A DNA stretch of 64,000 nucleotides from Gadus chalcogrammus (GCF_026213295.1 NC_079414.1:3423312-3487311), one strand, 5' to 3'. Numbered from the stretch's first letter, positions 1 through 12,608 are shown. The notes: generated from the letters alone by a model not told the origin. Numbers and translations are program-made.

Positions 1-424
1 CCCATGGGCTTTGATCTTTCACGTGTAGAGACGTGCCCCTCTGCCAGCGGCCTGCAGAGATGCAGAGTAACGCTAGTCTCCCCGGCGCCAATCAGCCTCT
101 ATAAATATCTTCGTCTCCATGTAAGTGCTCAGAGCCGGTAAAGACGTTGGAGTAGATAAAAGGATTTACCACCTCTCTCCGAGCCACCTCGCCGTTAGCC
201 TAACGGTTAGCCTAGCCGGTAAACTAAATTACAAGGACACAGAGCCCGGAGTCACTTTGATAAAACTTAGCACAACATGAGACAGAGTGTAATCAAATGT
301 CAACTTCAAAAAACCCTTTATAGTACAATGCGCTTGCGCAAAGCGAGATAGAGAGAGACCAGGAGAGAGGAGTGAGAGGCTTAAGAGAGTGTGTGCGTTT
401 GTATGAGCATGCGTACATAAGTCT
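1..424. other. non-coding flank, no gene seen
   Basis: No open frame or recognised repeat. A CCAAT-like hexamer and a TATAAATA-like octamer lie close together near position 100, but their spacing (about 15 bases) is unlike a normal promoter. The remainder is unremarkable and grades into a GT-rich repeat. Confidence 0.4.
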
Positions 425-660
425 GTATGTGTGTGTTTGCGTGCATGTGTGTGTCTATTTGTGTGTGTCTGTGTGTGTGTATGTGTGTGTGATTGTGTGT
501 GTCTCCGTGTGTGTGTGTGTCTGTTGGTGAGTGTGTATGGGTGTGTGCTTTTTGCGTGTATGTGTCTGTGTGTGTGTGTGTGTGTGTGGGCGTTTGTTTG
601 CGTGTGTGTGTATATTTCTGTGTTTGTTGGTATGCGTGTGTTTAATATCTTGAAATCTCC
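425..660. repeat. imperfect (GT)n microsatellite
   Basis: GT-rich stretch with scattered C, A and T interruptions. The interruptions suggest an old, mutationally dampened array. Long frames on both strands here are periodicity artefacts. Confidence 0.95.
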
Positions 661-694
661 TTAGTGTGTGATGGGCTTCCTGCTCTGATCCCAT

Positions 695-785
695 ACTCCT
701 CCTCCCCCTCCTCCTTCTCCTCCTCCCCCCTCCTCCTCCTTCTCCTCTTCCTCCACCTCCTCCTCCTCCTCCTCCTCCTCCTCCC
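695..785. repeat. polypyrimidine (CTC/CTT)n tract
   Basis: CTC, CTT and CCC triplets form an almost pure pyrimidine strand of about 90 bases, the composition that can form H-DNA triplexes. It lies beside a GGTGG-rich stretch at 860-915. Confidence 0.9.
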
Positions 786-1045
786 AGGGAGTTAGGGGAG
801 ATCAGTCCTTCTTCAAAGTCCTACTTTCATCTCTGCGGGAGACTGGGGAGGGGCTGCTGGTGGGTATGGAGCTGCTGGTGGGTTGGGTGGTGGTGGTGGG
901 GGTGGGGCTAATGGTGGTGTTGGCGTTAGCAGTAGCCTGTCATTTTTCCATCACCTCCCTCACTTCCTCTCTGGGCCCTTTCCATTTCTCCTCTCCTCGT
1001 AGTGAGAAAAAGTTGTTGGTCACGTTTGGCCAAAAACCATCACCT

Positions 1046-1049
<4 letters not shown>

Positions 1050-1135
<86 letters not shown>
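1050..1135. repeat. (CT)n microsatellite
   Basis: About 43 uninterrupted CT units; long perfect arrays like this are usually highly polymorphic. Confidence 0.97.
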
Positions 1136-1140
<5 letters not shown>

Positions 1141-1335
1141 AACTTTCTTTTCTTACTCCCTCCTCATGTCTTCCTCGTCCTCGTTTGGGGAGACTTCTTC
1201 CTGCCAGTTCCCAAGCCTCTGAAGACTGCAATGTACAAACCAAACCGTATGTGCATTATCGATACCTTCCTTTTTACGAGGCGGCAGAGGACCCCACCTT
1301 CCTGTAGGAAATGCTCTGGCTTCTCACTTGCTTAT

Positions 1336-1432
1336 TAATAAATATATATACCTAGCCATCTCGAAATTTATATCTCTATATATATATCTATATATATATA
1401 TATATGTATATTTCCATATATATGTATATGTA
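1336..1432. repeat. AT-rich (TA)n low-complexity tract
   Basis: Alternating TA with short interruptions, directly left of the hAT insertion whose target duplication begins at 1439. Confidence 0.85.
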
Positions 1433-1446
1433 TGGCGTATGGCCAG

Positions 1447-2647
1447 TAGGGCTGCAACAACGAACTGATAAAATCGATAAAAATCGATTACTAAAAGCGT
1501 TGACAACGAATTTGGTCATCGATTTGTTGAGTCGCGCGATTAATACGTCACTCGTAGGCGCGGCACTGTTTACAGCCAGCCGCCAACAAGTTGGTTCATG
1601 GTTCATGCATGCCCACAGCGAGCTTTAGTGTGAGTGACCACACATTGTATTTTGGTCATATCTTAACACTGGACTGTAGGCCTATACAAGTGATGTACCT
1701 TCACTGTCTTTGGGGTAAAAAAACTCCTTCAACTCAGTATCCGTCTAGACCAACCAAAAACTCTGTAAGTTGCTACTGCTGCAGACGGTATGCAGACGGG
1801 CTCGGAGTCGTTGAATGACTGTTGATGCGTGACCGCGTGCATCAACAAGTCATTCAAAGCACCGGTAGTTATCACACAACCAGACGGTGTAGAAAGTCCC
1901 GTCAGTTAAAAATAGTAATCGAGTTTTTGAATCCATGTTAAAATCGGCAGGATATAGAGCTAGTTAGCTTAAAAAAAGTAGCAAACAGTGTCAAATGTGA
2001 TGTGTTCAGATTGGCTCAGTAATATGATGGATGTGTTCAAATGTAAAAAAAATTAAATTTGAGATTTTGGCGAAAACTTGTTTCCCAGCAATATAAAATA
2101 GATAGTAAAGATGGAATTATGACCGGTTTAACATCCTATCTTGAGCTATGATCATCTTATGAGCAAACAAAGCAATAATATAAGTTCTATTTCAACAAAA
2201 TAATAGAAAAGGAAAGTATCAATAGTGGTATCAATAAATCCTTGAATCTGAGTCTCGAAAATGGTATCAATAGCAATAAAAATGAACGATTTCCTGTGTC
2301 AACTGAGAGAAATTAAGATGATTTAATTTATTTTTAACCGTTAGTATTTACCATTTATACTGTATATATAAATGTATATCAAACATTGCATGCTTTTTTT
2401 CTGTTATCCCAGTTATTTTTTATTTATTTTTCATAATTTAATATTACGTTTAATAGTTCCGGGACATTGGAGCAATACCCTGGTGCTTTTACACTTCAGT
2501 CTGCACTGTGAATTTGAAGTAATGTTCAGTTTTTGAATGAAGATGCGGAAGTTACAAATGTTTCTTTTTTTATCCAATTCATCGATTAATCGAAAAAATA
2601 ATAGACAGATTAATCGATTATTAAAATAATTGTTAGTTGCAGCCCTA
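1447..2647. mobile_element. non-autonomous hAT element (1201 bp)
   Basis: The ends are inverted copies of TAGGGCTGCAAC. The exact 8-base repeat ATGGCCAG flanks both sides (1439-1446 and 2648-2655), the target duplication length made by hAT transposases. Both subterminal regions carry several ATCGATTA/TAATCGAT motifs, a pattern common in fish hAT MITEs. No transposase frame is visible inside, so it would depend on a transposase from elsewhere. The intact duplication suggests a moderately recent insertion. Confidence 0.92.
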
Positions 2648-2982
2648 ATGGCCAGCTGTGGCCAGACACGCACAGTCTTGGCTCCCATTGTGACGAGCCA
2701 TGGAGCAGACAGAGGTGGTCAGCCTGGTGTTTAGTTGGATCAGCAGCAGTGATCTGCTCAGAATGCTGACAGGTAACTGGATCATTAGAACCCTCTCTTT
2801 CCCACCAGTGTCCTACAATCCCGCTTTACGTAGAAATGCAATTATGATGAGGTATTGAGCTTAGTGTTCTTATGGTTCAGGTCAATACTGACGTCACACA
2901 GAGGGGGCCGTGTTGAGATACTCAGTAAATTGCAACAGCTGAGGCTCAGGAAGTTGGACTCTGAGTTAAGAGTCTCTGGAGG

Positions 2983-3036
2983 TGGCTCTGTGGGTGAGAC
3001 TCTGAGGTTTAACACAACGGACCAGGGTTCGAGTTA
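2983..3036 (+). other. tRNA-like A-box/B-box pair, possible SINE head
   Basis: TGGCTCTGTGGG at 2983 fits the tRNA A-box consensus with one mismatch. GGTTCGAGTTA at 3026 fits the B box at most positions. Start-to-start spacing is 43 bases, as in tRNA genes. No full cloverleaf is visible, so this is better read as the tRNA-related head of a worn SINE than as a tRNA gene. No clear SINE tail was located. Confidence 0.35.
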
Positions 3037-3039
3037 GGT

Positions 3040-4540
3040 GGGAGCCAGTGGGAGCTAAGCTCCCATAGAGAGAGGTCTGGCTCCCATGAAAGCAGCAAAC
3101 TAAAATATCTGTGGGGTCTCTGAAAATACAGCCGCATAATATTTTAATTACAAAAAAAGCTATTTTCCCTTTCTTATACAGAGTAAAAGTGAGTGGTATT
3201 CTGCATTGCTTGTCGAATGTCTAAACTTTATTGGTATTTTCTATGCATAGAATGCCGGTCATTATTTGGCAGGAACGAAAAAATAACTTCACAAGGTGTG
3301 TCTTTTTACAATTTATTTGGTTACCATTAGTAGACTTGATCAGAGGAGAAATAGTTTGCCAATGACGTTGACCTCACTTAGCAATCAAATACGCTGGGGT
3401 TGATGGTTCACCGGACTACTTGCCGAATGCCGATTGATACGTGGCGGACTGGGCAGTCTTGCATTCTGGCGGGTGCCGGGGGGGACGCGGGGTGGAGTCC
3501 ATGGACTTCCTTTTGTCAATTAAAATTACACCTTATTAAAGACACGTTACTTCCTGCAATCGTTTCTTGGCAAAGTGTTTTTCAACCTGAACAAAAACAA
3601 TTTGCCCTCGTACAATAAGGCTGTTTTAAAACCTAAACAAACACGGCCCCTCCAAAAGAGAAGCAGCTTTATTGACTGCAGGAGCAGCTGTGTCTGTGGT
3701 GGATGCAGTACTGGGGTATGAGTCTAAACAGACAACAGGTATTCCCCTGACTCTGCTCATGGCCTTCTCCTATGTGAGCCGGGTGCGGGGAGTAGACTCA
3801 ACTAGTGAAGAGAATACACGACTTATCCCCCCTGGGCCTGTCCAACATAGCGGTTGTGTGTGAGCCCAAGGCCAGTGAGCAGTGGATGGATTCATGTCTA
3901 CATAACAGGCAGACCCTTACTTAGGGTGGTGAGAGACACCTGTGTTGGTCCGACAAACGCCTTTGTGAAAAGTCTATTGGAATGAGCTCTAAAAAACATA
4001 TCTTTGTAGGAGTGGCATAGACACAGTTCTTCAACTAACAACATCAGCCTGAAGTAACTAATAGTAACAGCATCAACAGCACTCTTAATATTACTCAAAC
4101 TGCTGATGGAGGTGAGCTGGGAGGGCATGAGCCCATTGCTGACAGTGAGTCACTGCAGGCCTCCCAGCGTGGCTCCATCAGTGGCTCACAGCAGCAGACA
4201 GAGGTTGCTGCTACTGCTGCTGCTGAGGCTGCATCGTGTTGCACTGCGGCACGGTGATTCACACAGAAGTGGGCTGCTCAAATGTTCCACATGGGCCTCC
4301 ACTTGAGGTGGGGGGAGCAGGGATTGCAGGCTGCCAGCCTCCCCCAAGAAAGAGTGCTTTTACTGGGCACAGATGAAAGCTGGGTGGAGGTGGTAGACTG
4401 TTCCAACAGACACGGAAAGGCCCTCAGGGAAACACATGCACACACAAACTTGCAGGGCAAAAGCACAGTCAGATGGAAGCTACTGAGCTCTGTGTGTGCA
4501 CACCACACACGACACACACTCTCGCACACATATAGACACA
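3040..4540. other. unassigned non-coding stretch
   Basis: No recognised element. A GGGAGCC/GGCTCCC-rich patch lies near 3040-3090. A 63-codon frame at 3672-3863 and a CTG-rich patch near 4195-4230 show no recognisable domain or splice context. Probably old, unidentified repeat and unique DNA. Confidence 0.4.
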
Positions 4541-4544
4541 GTCA

Positions 4545-4689
<145 letters not shown>

Positions 4690-4856
4690 CCATACACATA
4701 CACAGTTTGGTTACAGTAAACACATATGTTTATACATACAGTCACACAAACACACACACACACGCTAACACACACGGATATGGAGAGGTTGCCTACATTA
4801 ACACCCTCACACACATGCGCCCTTGCATGCATGAACGCACACAAACAAACACATAC

Positions 4857-4858
<2 letters not shown>

Positions 4859-4892
<34 letters not shown>
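4859..4892. repeat. short (CA)n microsatellite
   Basis: About 17 CA units, probably a satellite of the larger array to its left. Confidence 0.9.
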
Positions 4893-4901
<9 letters not shown>

Positions 4902-5102
4902 GCTACAAATATCTGAGCGCATTATATAATAACAATTTGCCTATAATGTTAGAACATATAATATTTTACGTAATGAAGCAAGCGATGGGGGGTTTAGGGG
5001 GTTGGCCTTGCAAGGGGCGGGATATGACGTAGGGTCTAAGTTCGCAAGGGCCGGGATAAGTGTGGCCGTTGTCAATTGAATTAGTTTGACCGTAGACAAA
5101 TT

Positions 5103-5295
5103 GGAGGCAGAACAGGCAGAACTCATCGCGATCATCGAAAATGTTGCTAAAATGATGCATCATATATTCTGTTGCATCCACAAAATCTGAAGCATCGATC
5201 GATCAAAGATTTGAGCATGAGTTAGAGACAAATAGAAGAAACAACAAAGAAGAAAGGCGTCGCGAACGACTGCGTTACCGGAGAAAGAGAGCGTA
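5103..5295 (+). pseudogene. decayed coding-like fragment, possibly transposon-derived
   Basis: Two short frames in succession look protein-like. The first reads E-A-E-Q-A-E-L-I-A-I-I-E-N and ends in a stop near 5190. The second is a basic, Arg-rich stretch containing R-R-R-E-R-L-R-Y-R-R-K-R, ended by a stop at about 5293. Charge clustering and position next to mobile DNA suggest a transposon protein remnant, but I recognise no specific family. There is no start codon, splice site or continuous frame to support a working gene. Confidence 0.25.
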
Positions 5296-6477
5296 ATATT
5301 TTGCTTCAGTTGACATATAACTAACACTTGGACAAATGTACTTAATTTCTGTGTTTAACTGAGAAAACAGGGAGTGGACGGGACCCCATATTTGTCATCT
5401 GACTTTTCTCAGTATTAATAGTAATAAAATCATTTTCTAGACATGTGCAGCTATGTGATAATTTATTGTAATTTATTGTATTGTGTACTTTTAGGTTTAT
5501 GACAAGACATATTAAGCGTTCACCACAAATTACTCTTAAAGCAGTGCCAACGTTTAAATATTTTTTAACAATTCAGCGAACAAAAGATTATCATTAAGGG
5601 GGCATGCGTCACCACTCAATGACATGCGTCATCAACACGCCCACTGAAGTGGTGTGAGAAATACCGACGTTCTACTCTTCATTCACATATAAGGTCATTT
5701 ACATTTCCTACGGAGAAAATACTACCTCAAGGTTAGTATTATTCAGGAGATATTCAGGGTACATATGTCAGGATATGATGTTCAAACATACGGCCCATGA
5801 GGAGAATATCAGGACTTACACGTGAGTCTGAGCTAGTTATTGTGTGAACATTTGATTAGATTATAAAATACATTTATGGGTAACGGGTAATTGTTCAATG
5901 GAAAGTGTAGTATACTATGCATGCAAATCAATTATTAAATAGCTTTTACTGTTATTCAGAGCTGAAAAGTGCATTGACATTTTAAAATCCATGTCAACTA
6001 CTATTGGTTAGTTGAAAATAACAATCATCATTGAGATTAAACATCTCTTCAAGTGTCCTGGGCCCAGTTTCCCGAAAGCATCGTTAGCCAAAGTGGATCG
6101 TTGAAGTGTGTCGTACGAGCATCGTACAGTTTTCACACCGTTTCCCGAAAGCATCGTTGGTAACGAACGTCGTGAAAACGCTCGTGGATAAGGAGGACTC
6201 CAGGGGTGCCTCAGTGGCATCACCATCGGACATTCTGTGTATTGGATGCGATTTATTAAAACACATTGAATAACACGAAAGGCCCAGCTTGAGCAATTTC
6301 GCAACCATAAGCTGTGGTTACCACCGATATATTACTCATAGACTACTGTTAGATTTAAACCGCAAAGATAGAGACACGTTAGAAGTCAACAACAACGTCA
6401 TTTATTGCAGCAATTTAAAATTCCAAAAATACATGTGCAGCAGAAATGCACCAATCAACGCCACGTCACAAGGCATA

Positions 6478-6545
6478 TAATAATAATAATAATAATAATA
6501 CATTTAATTTAGAGGCGCCTTTCAAGACACCCAAGGTCACCTCTA
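6478..6545 (-). mobile_element. LINE 3' tail remnant (L2-like)
   Basis: Read on the minus strand, GAAAGGCGCCTCTAAATTAA is followed by a (TTA)n tail. This resembles the common fish L2-like 3' end (GGCGCTATATAAATAAA plus a short tandem tail). It lies within the 390 bases that copy B of the H module lacks, so it looks like a 5'-truncated insertion. Confidence 0.55.
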
Positions 6546-6720
6546 GGTCACGTCTACAATAAGATCGAATGATTCCATTGCTCTTGTGTGGGAGGTCGCT
6601 TTCGAGCAGCACTTGCTATCTCTGATTTTAATTCAACCATCGTGGTTAAAATGTCCTCATATTGATCAATGACAGAAGACATAGGCTACTAGACATGCAT
6701 AATGCTGAGACCAGCGGGTG

Positions 6721-7017
6721 TCAGAGAATTTCTGAAGGCGTTTTTTTGTTGCGATTGTTTGCATTAAGCACTGTAGGCGCTTCGGTGAGGCTGTGGTTGC
6801 AGGAAACTTGAGATAAGGAGGTGAAATCGCCGGGCGTCCCAAGCTGCGACCGAACCAGCTCGGCAGTGTAAAAAGACCTATAGCCTACTTCAACCTGCCC
6901 AACAATATGGGCAGGATCTAGACCAAGCTCTTCTAATCGGGTCAGCAATAGCCGTGTGTCAATGCCTAGCCTCTGCGTTTGAATGATAATGAATGAATGG
7001 AATGTTGCATTTTTCAT
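6721..7017 (-). pseudogene. 98-codon open frame in H module, unknown
   Basis: The frame is uninterrupted for 98 codons and contains R-L-L-L-T-R-L-E-E-L-G-L-D-P. The second H copy (17433-18170) keeps recognisable parts of the same frame, including L-N-A-N-N-R-N-K-K, but is disrupted by indels and foreign sequence. That suggests the frame was once coding in the parent element. I recognise no domain. It has no supporting promoter or splice evidence and is most likely a dead transposon exon. Confidence 0.3.
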
Positions 7018-7535
7018 GTCTACAAATATTCTAGACTAGAGAGCCAATCAATGAAACCTTATGCGGAATCAGATAAAGTCGGCTCTCTTTGCTGCGCAAA
7101 GTATGTTTCAGAAATCAGCACATTAAGATAAACGTAGTTGTCACACAAGTTATTTCGGGAGGCTCAAGGAGGAAGAGTAATATTACATTTGAGAATGAAC
7201 CAAATGTAGTCTTGGTGGACTCTATATACATAATTCACCATACTGTGTTATTGACATGTTTTTGTTCTGTGTTATAGGGACACTGCCTCTTTAAGATCAC
7301 GTGACTTGTGTGTTGATATGCTGGTCGGTTCGATGTTTGAATTTAATAGTTTTATCTGACAAATGATCGACCTGCCGTTGCTTGTCGAGGTGAGAAATTG
7401 TCTCTTCACTTCTTTTATCGCAATTTCTACAGTCCATAGACAGAACGTCTTACCAGGGAGAGTTTGTTGACGGCGACGCCATTAAAACAGATGGAAGGAG
7501 GGAGGGGGGGATATCAATATCTTTGATACACACGC

Positions 7536-7935
7536 ATGCGTTGTTTGCATGCGTGTGTGAATGTGTGTGTGGTGTGTGTGTTTACAATGTCCTGCGCTGC
7601 TTTTGTCTTGAAACGTCTGCATAAGCGGGCGTGTGTGTGTTCATGCGTGTGTTTGTGTGTGTGTGGGTGTATGCGGAGTGTATGTGCGTGCGTGCTGTGT
7701 ATGTGTGCCTTTGCGCGTGCTGTGTGTGTGTGTGTGAGCTGCAGGCCGCATGGCGTGCATGTGTACGCGTGCGTGTGTGGGGTGTGTGTGTATGCGGTGT
7801 CCAGTGCTGATTTTGTCTTGAAACGTCAGCGTCAGCACGTGTGAGTGTTTGTGTGCGTGTGTGCGGTGTGTATGTGCGTGCACGCAGTGTACGTGTGCGT
7901 TCACGCATGCTGTGTGTGTGTGTGAGCTGCAGGCT
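7536..7935. repeat. degenerate GT-rich minisatellite (Z module)
   Basis: GT/GC-rich DNA in which a phrase close to TTTTGTCTTGAAACGTC recurs at about 7601 and 7811, and a GAGCTGCAGGC phrase recurs at about 7735 and 7923. The period is therefore near 200 bases, a higher-order repeat rather than a plain dinucleotide array. A related version lies at 22190-22600. Confidence 0.75.
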
Positions 7936-7990
7936 ACTTGGCAGATGCGCACTGATTAACTTGAGTAACTTGTGCGACAGGCCTGCTATC

Positions 7991-8726
<736 letters not shown>

Positions 8727-8859
8727 CACACACCCTTATGTTCTCCTTGCATCGGTCATGTTTGTTTGGTTCCAGCGACCCGTAGAGAGACGGACGTGGA
8801 GTTTTATCTGTCGGAGCAGCAAAACCCAAAAGAAAAACAGCAGAACAAAAAAGGCTGTT

Positions 8860-9110
8860 ATCCAAATTAATGAATAAATAGGAGCGGCTGCTAGGCCCGC
8901 TGTCGGCCCGGAGGACCTTCTCATCTCCATTCAGGAGGCGGTGCCAGGCCAGCCAGCGTCAGGCCCCCACCCGCTGTCTGGCACAGTGCTCCACAGGTGT
9001 TCTCTGGTCCACCCTAAATTTATTATCAGATGTCTGAGAGACCAACAGCCAATCTGTCTGAGAGCCCTGACAGCATCACACAATGAGATTCCAGGGCCAC
9101 TTGCTGCAAT
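8860..9110. other. unique GC-balanced segment, possible conserved non-coding DNA
   Basis: The complex sequence is free of repeats and sits between two microsatellites. It mixes AT-rich words (AAATTAATGAATAAAT, AAATTTATTATCAG) with GC-rich blocks, as vertebrate non-coding conserved elements often do. There is no long frame. Conservation cannot be judged without other genomes. Confidence 0.25.
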
Positions 9111-9121
9111 ACCCGTCTCTC

Positions 9122-9124
<3 letters not shown>

Positions 9125-9209
<85 letters not shown>

Positions 9210-9225
9210 TGTGTGTGTGTGTGTA
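9125..9225. repeat. (GT)n microsatellite
   Basis: GT array with single-base interruptions near 9153 and 9205. Confidence 0.96.
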
Positions 9226-9295
9226 GTGTAAAATGTTTGGATCAAGGTTTACACCAAACGAAAAAAAAAAGGAAAACACAAATATAGCCTATAGT

Positions 9296-10059
9296 CAGAC
9301 CCTCCAGGATTTCGCGATGTTGTGATTTGCAACTTCGACGCAACATCAACCAATCACCGCGAATTCAAGTCGGTGTCGCAATTTTAACCAACTACCGTCT
9401 TGAACTGACGTCGACAGACTACCTTCCGCTTTACTTCTGTGTTTACTACGTTCAAGCAAGTCAAGCATTCATGCAGCACATGCGCGTCCATGCAACGTTT
9501 CACACTTGCCAACCAAAATAACTGCGAAAGATCGCGAAAAGCAGTATCCTGGTATTCTCCATGAGAGCCGGGGGAAATAATTTTGCACTACATGTAACAT
9601 TGTGGTGGAACATAAGCATAAATCTTCCATTGATAAGCATTTTTCCACCGAAAACATAACTACAGAACTGCAGAACTGCAGGCATGACGTCAGACCAAGA
9701 GGCAGATCACTATGACACAGGCTGTTGCATCCAAGTCAATTGCCAGCGCGGAAAGAATCAAGAATCAATTATTCATAGGACCATTTCTCAGTGTTTTTGT
9801 TCTTTTAATTAAAGTTCTTTTCAGTTATAACTTAATAATTAACAAATTTCTCAGGGAAAATTGCAGTAATAACTTAATATTTAAAATCAGGAAAAACACA
9901 ATTTTTATCGCAACTTTCATTTCCTCTCGCACTGTATCCACAACAAAAACCTAAAAAACACCGCAACTTTCATAGCAACTTTTTGGAAAAGCTCACGCAA
10001 CATCATGCATTTTAGGCCGCAACAATCTCAAAAAAGCATGCGAAATCCTGGAGGGACTG
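9296..10059. mobile_element. decayed TIR DNA transposon with CGGBP1-like remnant
   Basis: The ends are inverted copies: CAGACCCTCCAGGATTTCGC on the left, and the reverse complement of the right end is CAGTCCCTCCAGGATTTCGC. TATAGT flanks both sides exactly (9290-9295 and 10060-10065). The interior carries a zinc-finger-like coding remnant at 9545-9658 that resembles the vertebrate protein CGGBP1, which is itself thought to derive from a hAT-type transposon. The 764-bp length and internal stop mark it as non-autonomous. A 6-base duplication is shorter than the usual 8 for hAT, so either two flanking bases have mutated or the class differs. Confidence 0.8.
9545..9658 (+). pseudogene. CGGBP1-like BED zinc-finger remnant
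   Basis: In one frame, 38 codons read Y-P-G-I-L-H-E-S-R-G-K, a stop (TAA, 9578-9580), then F-C-T-T-C-N-I-V-V-E-H-K-H-K-S-S-I-D-K-H-F. The spacing C-x2-C followed by His and a final His, with the core G-K-(L)-F-C-T-x-C-N, matches the DNA-binding finger of CGGBP1-like proteins. The stop falls where that family usually has Leu. Upstream and downstream sequence does not stay open. It is a short dead exon fragment inside the inverted-repeat transposon. Confidence 0.75.
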
Positions 10060-10121
10060 TATAGTCCCCCCTGGCTCGCTTCATTTTCGTATTCTTTAAC
10101 ACATAGACACAGAGACACAAA

Positions 10122-10240
<119 letters not shown>

Positions 10241-10436
10241 ATACCAATAAATGGTTGGAGCACCTATCCCCATGATGCTTTGCAGCAGTCTGTGACAATA
10301 GAATAGCGTTGCTCATTTGCTTCTCTAATTTTCCCACAATTTCAAGTAAACCCTCCTTCCATCTCTCATGTCTGCTTTCAAGAACATCAGCATCCAACCA
10401 ACTCTCTCTCTCTCTCTGTTAAACCACTCTCTGTTA

Positions 10437-10441
<5 letters not shown>

Positions 10442-10527
<86 letters not shown>

Positions 10528-10537
10528 TCTCTCTCTC
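10442..10537. repeat. (CT)n microsatellite
   Basis: Over 40 CT units with one CCTT interruption near 10525. Confidence 0.96.
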
Positions 10538-10649
10538 AGCTAAGTTTAGATGAAAACAAGGGATTGTGTGACAAACTGAAACAGAGACAGATTTGAAATC
10601 CAGAGGAGGAATCAGAGCGGGCGTTTAAAATGTGTGTGTGTGCAAGTGA

Positions 10650-11586
10650 GAAGCGCCAAGAGCAAGTAGCTTTGTGGGCGGTTCTATGGCGATGTCGCAA
10701 TTTGCCAGCGCAAAAATGACTATTGCGTCTGGCACAAATCTAAAAAGGGTTGCTGTGAAGTAGCCTAATTAACCGTAGGTGTGGTTTGGGCGTAACGTGC
10801 AATAAACCAATGAGAGTGCCAGCTCCCATCCCCTTTAAGAGCCATGAGCGCATTTGAATCTGACGAGTTGATATTTTGACAGCGCGTCTGCAGTCTCCGA
10901 TGAGACAGATGAACATGAATTTCAAACTTCAAGTGGCTCAGTTTATGGCCAAATAATATGGCCTAATTCACACATGGAATAAGGTTTTCTTCCACAACTT
11001 CAGAAATACTGAGTCCTCAAATAAATTTCGGCAAAGAAAACACATATGATGTGCGGTAACTGTGTTTTTTTTAATGATATACGCAATACATTATAAACAT
11101 TGTTTCTTATCAGTATTGTATGCATTATCTTTATCAACTTGTGTTCCAAATATGCATGCGTCCCCCCGTTAATATACATTGCAATGGACTGTATTATGCG
11201 TTCCGTGTTTAGTTTGCGTGTGTTTAAACAGATGGACGCACACACGCGCGCCCGCATTCATTAATTATTTTCAACACACGCGCCCACATTCATTCATTCT
11301 TTTTAACACTCACTCGCAGTAAAACAATGTTTTTTCATGATCAAATACTCATCAATCGGGTTAGGGTGGCACAAGTGGTTTCTGAAACTGCAAAATAACA
11401 CAAGGGAACGTTTGCGCCAGAACACGCCTCCTACTTTCGCCGAACCACCCCTTGGGGCGCATGATCATTCCCTAATTTACCGATGCGTCGCGCAGGAGGG
11501 AAAAGAGCGCTCTGCGCCAGTTGCAAACTAGCAACGACACATGCGCCAGTGAGAAAGTCAATTGCGCCGGATGCAAGATAGGGCCC
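10650..11586. mobile_element. Harbinger-like non-autonomous element, left end unclear
   Basis: The right end is a clean terminus: read inward it begins GGGCCCTATCTTGCATCC, followed by repeated G-C-G-C-C/T-G-G-C-G-C words, with TAA immediately outside (11587-11589). From general knowledge this is a widespread fish family of PIF/Harbinger style with 3-bp TAA/TTA targets. The interior, with CCCCTTTAAGAG near 10830 and paired CATTCATTAATT/CATTCATTCATT phrases near 11255-11300, fits one element. No matching left terminus was found, so the left coordinate is approximate. Confidence 0.6.
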
Positions 11587-11589
11587 TAA

Positions 11590-12379
11590 GACGGGAAGGC
11601 GAGAGAGAGATTTCCATTGCTCTCTATTGGACAGTAGCTGCATTGTGAACCAATGGCAGGGGGATATTTTAGGGGTCACAAAGTAAGAAGAAAGACAGAA
11701 ATACGATAAGTCCAACAGAGAAGGCAACACACCCAGAGCATCTGGCTGGTCTCATTAACCCAGCACGGAGGTCCCACTCTGGGGGGCAATCAGCCCAGCT
11801 CATGGCCCGGATGTGTGGAGACATGGCTGGGATTCAAATTTTTAAATCTTACGCACCAATGGGAGACAGACAGACACAGACACACATACACACACACACA
11901 ATACAAATGCTCAAACCACGCCAAAAAACAAAAAGACGTGTTTACGAACGTGCAAGATTATAACGAGATGGAGTTTCTAATGTCAGTTTTGAAAGATGAA
12001 AGAGATGTGATCAAACAGGCAGCATTCCATGTAACAAGTCACCTTTGTCACGAAAACACAGACACACATGCACACTTTACACATCATCTCCAACACACAA
12101 CACAAGCTCATCTCCAACACACATAATTAACACAAATACACAAATTGACAAACAAAATAAAAGTGGCTACAGAAAGTTGCGAATTTGTGTATTTTTAGTG
12201 TATGTGTGTCTGTGTGTCCGTGTGTGTGTGACTGTGCGTGAGTGTAAATATGTGCGAGCTGTGACATTTGCATGTTTGCCTGGGGCAAACTAATTCCCCT
12301 GCCATGGATGTCGTGCTTCAAGTCATTAATCACCAGCATCCCTGAGCAAGCAGCCCGGGTAACATTCTGCTCTCGCTCA

Positions 12380-12380
<1 letters not shown>
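11590..12380. other. unassigned non-coding DNA, partly CA-rich
   Basis: No gene recognised. Degenerate CA-rich patches lie at 11870-11900 and 12050-12130. Frames here are short or driven by the repeats. Confidence 0.4.

Positions 12381-12608
<228 letters not shown>

Larger units (their letters stand above)
6060..7110. mobile_element. H module, probable Harbinger-type fragment (copy A)
   Basis: It starts with GGGCCCAGTTTCCCGAAAGC, a terminus style I associate with PIF/Harbinger-like non-autonomous elements of fish, and the CCCGAAAGCATCGTT motif is repeated about 80 bases further in. The same module occurs at 17433-18170. About 390 bases near 6308-6698 are absent from that second copy and include a LINE tail. 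No matching inverted terminus was found on the right, so the unit is truncated or its end has diverged. Superfamily assignment is tentative. Confidence 0.55.
5831..7990. repeat. composite repeat, copy A
   Basis: Four modules recur in the 17.4-22.7 kb region: X (5831-6060), H (6060-7110), Y (about 7157-7330) and Z (about 7440-7990, GT-rich). In copy A the order is X-H-Y-Z. In copy B, X and Y are directly joined and H lies about 600 bases upstream of X. The simplest reading is that H is an independent mobile unit that entered copy A between X and Y. Z ends in a GAGCTGCAGGCT motif followed by AACTTGAGTAACT, both conserved in copy B. Confidence 0.8.

Noticed and set aside
85..115. CCAAT and TATA-like motifs suggesting a promoter
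   Set aside because: Spacing is wrong and no exon or transcript-like sequence follows.
3672..3863. 63-codon frame with balanced composition
   Set aside because: No recognisable motif and no splice-site support; kept only as a note.
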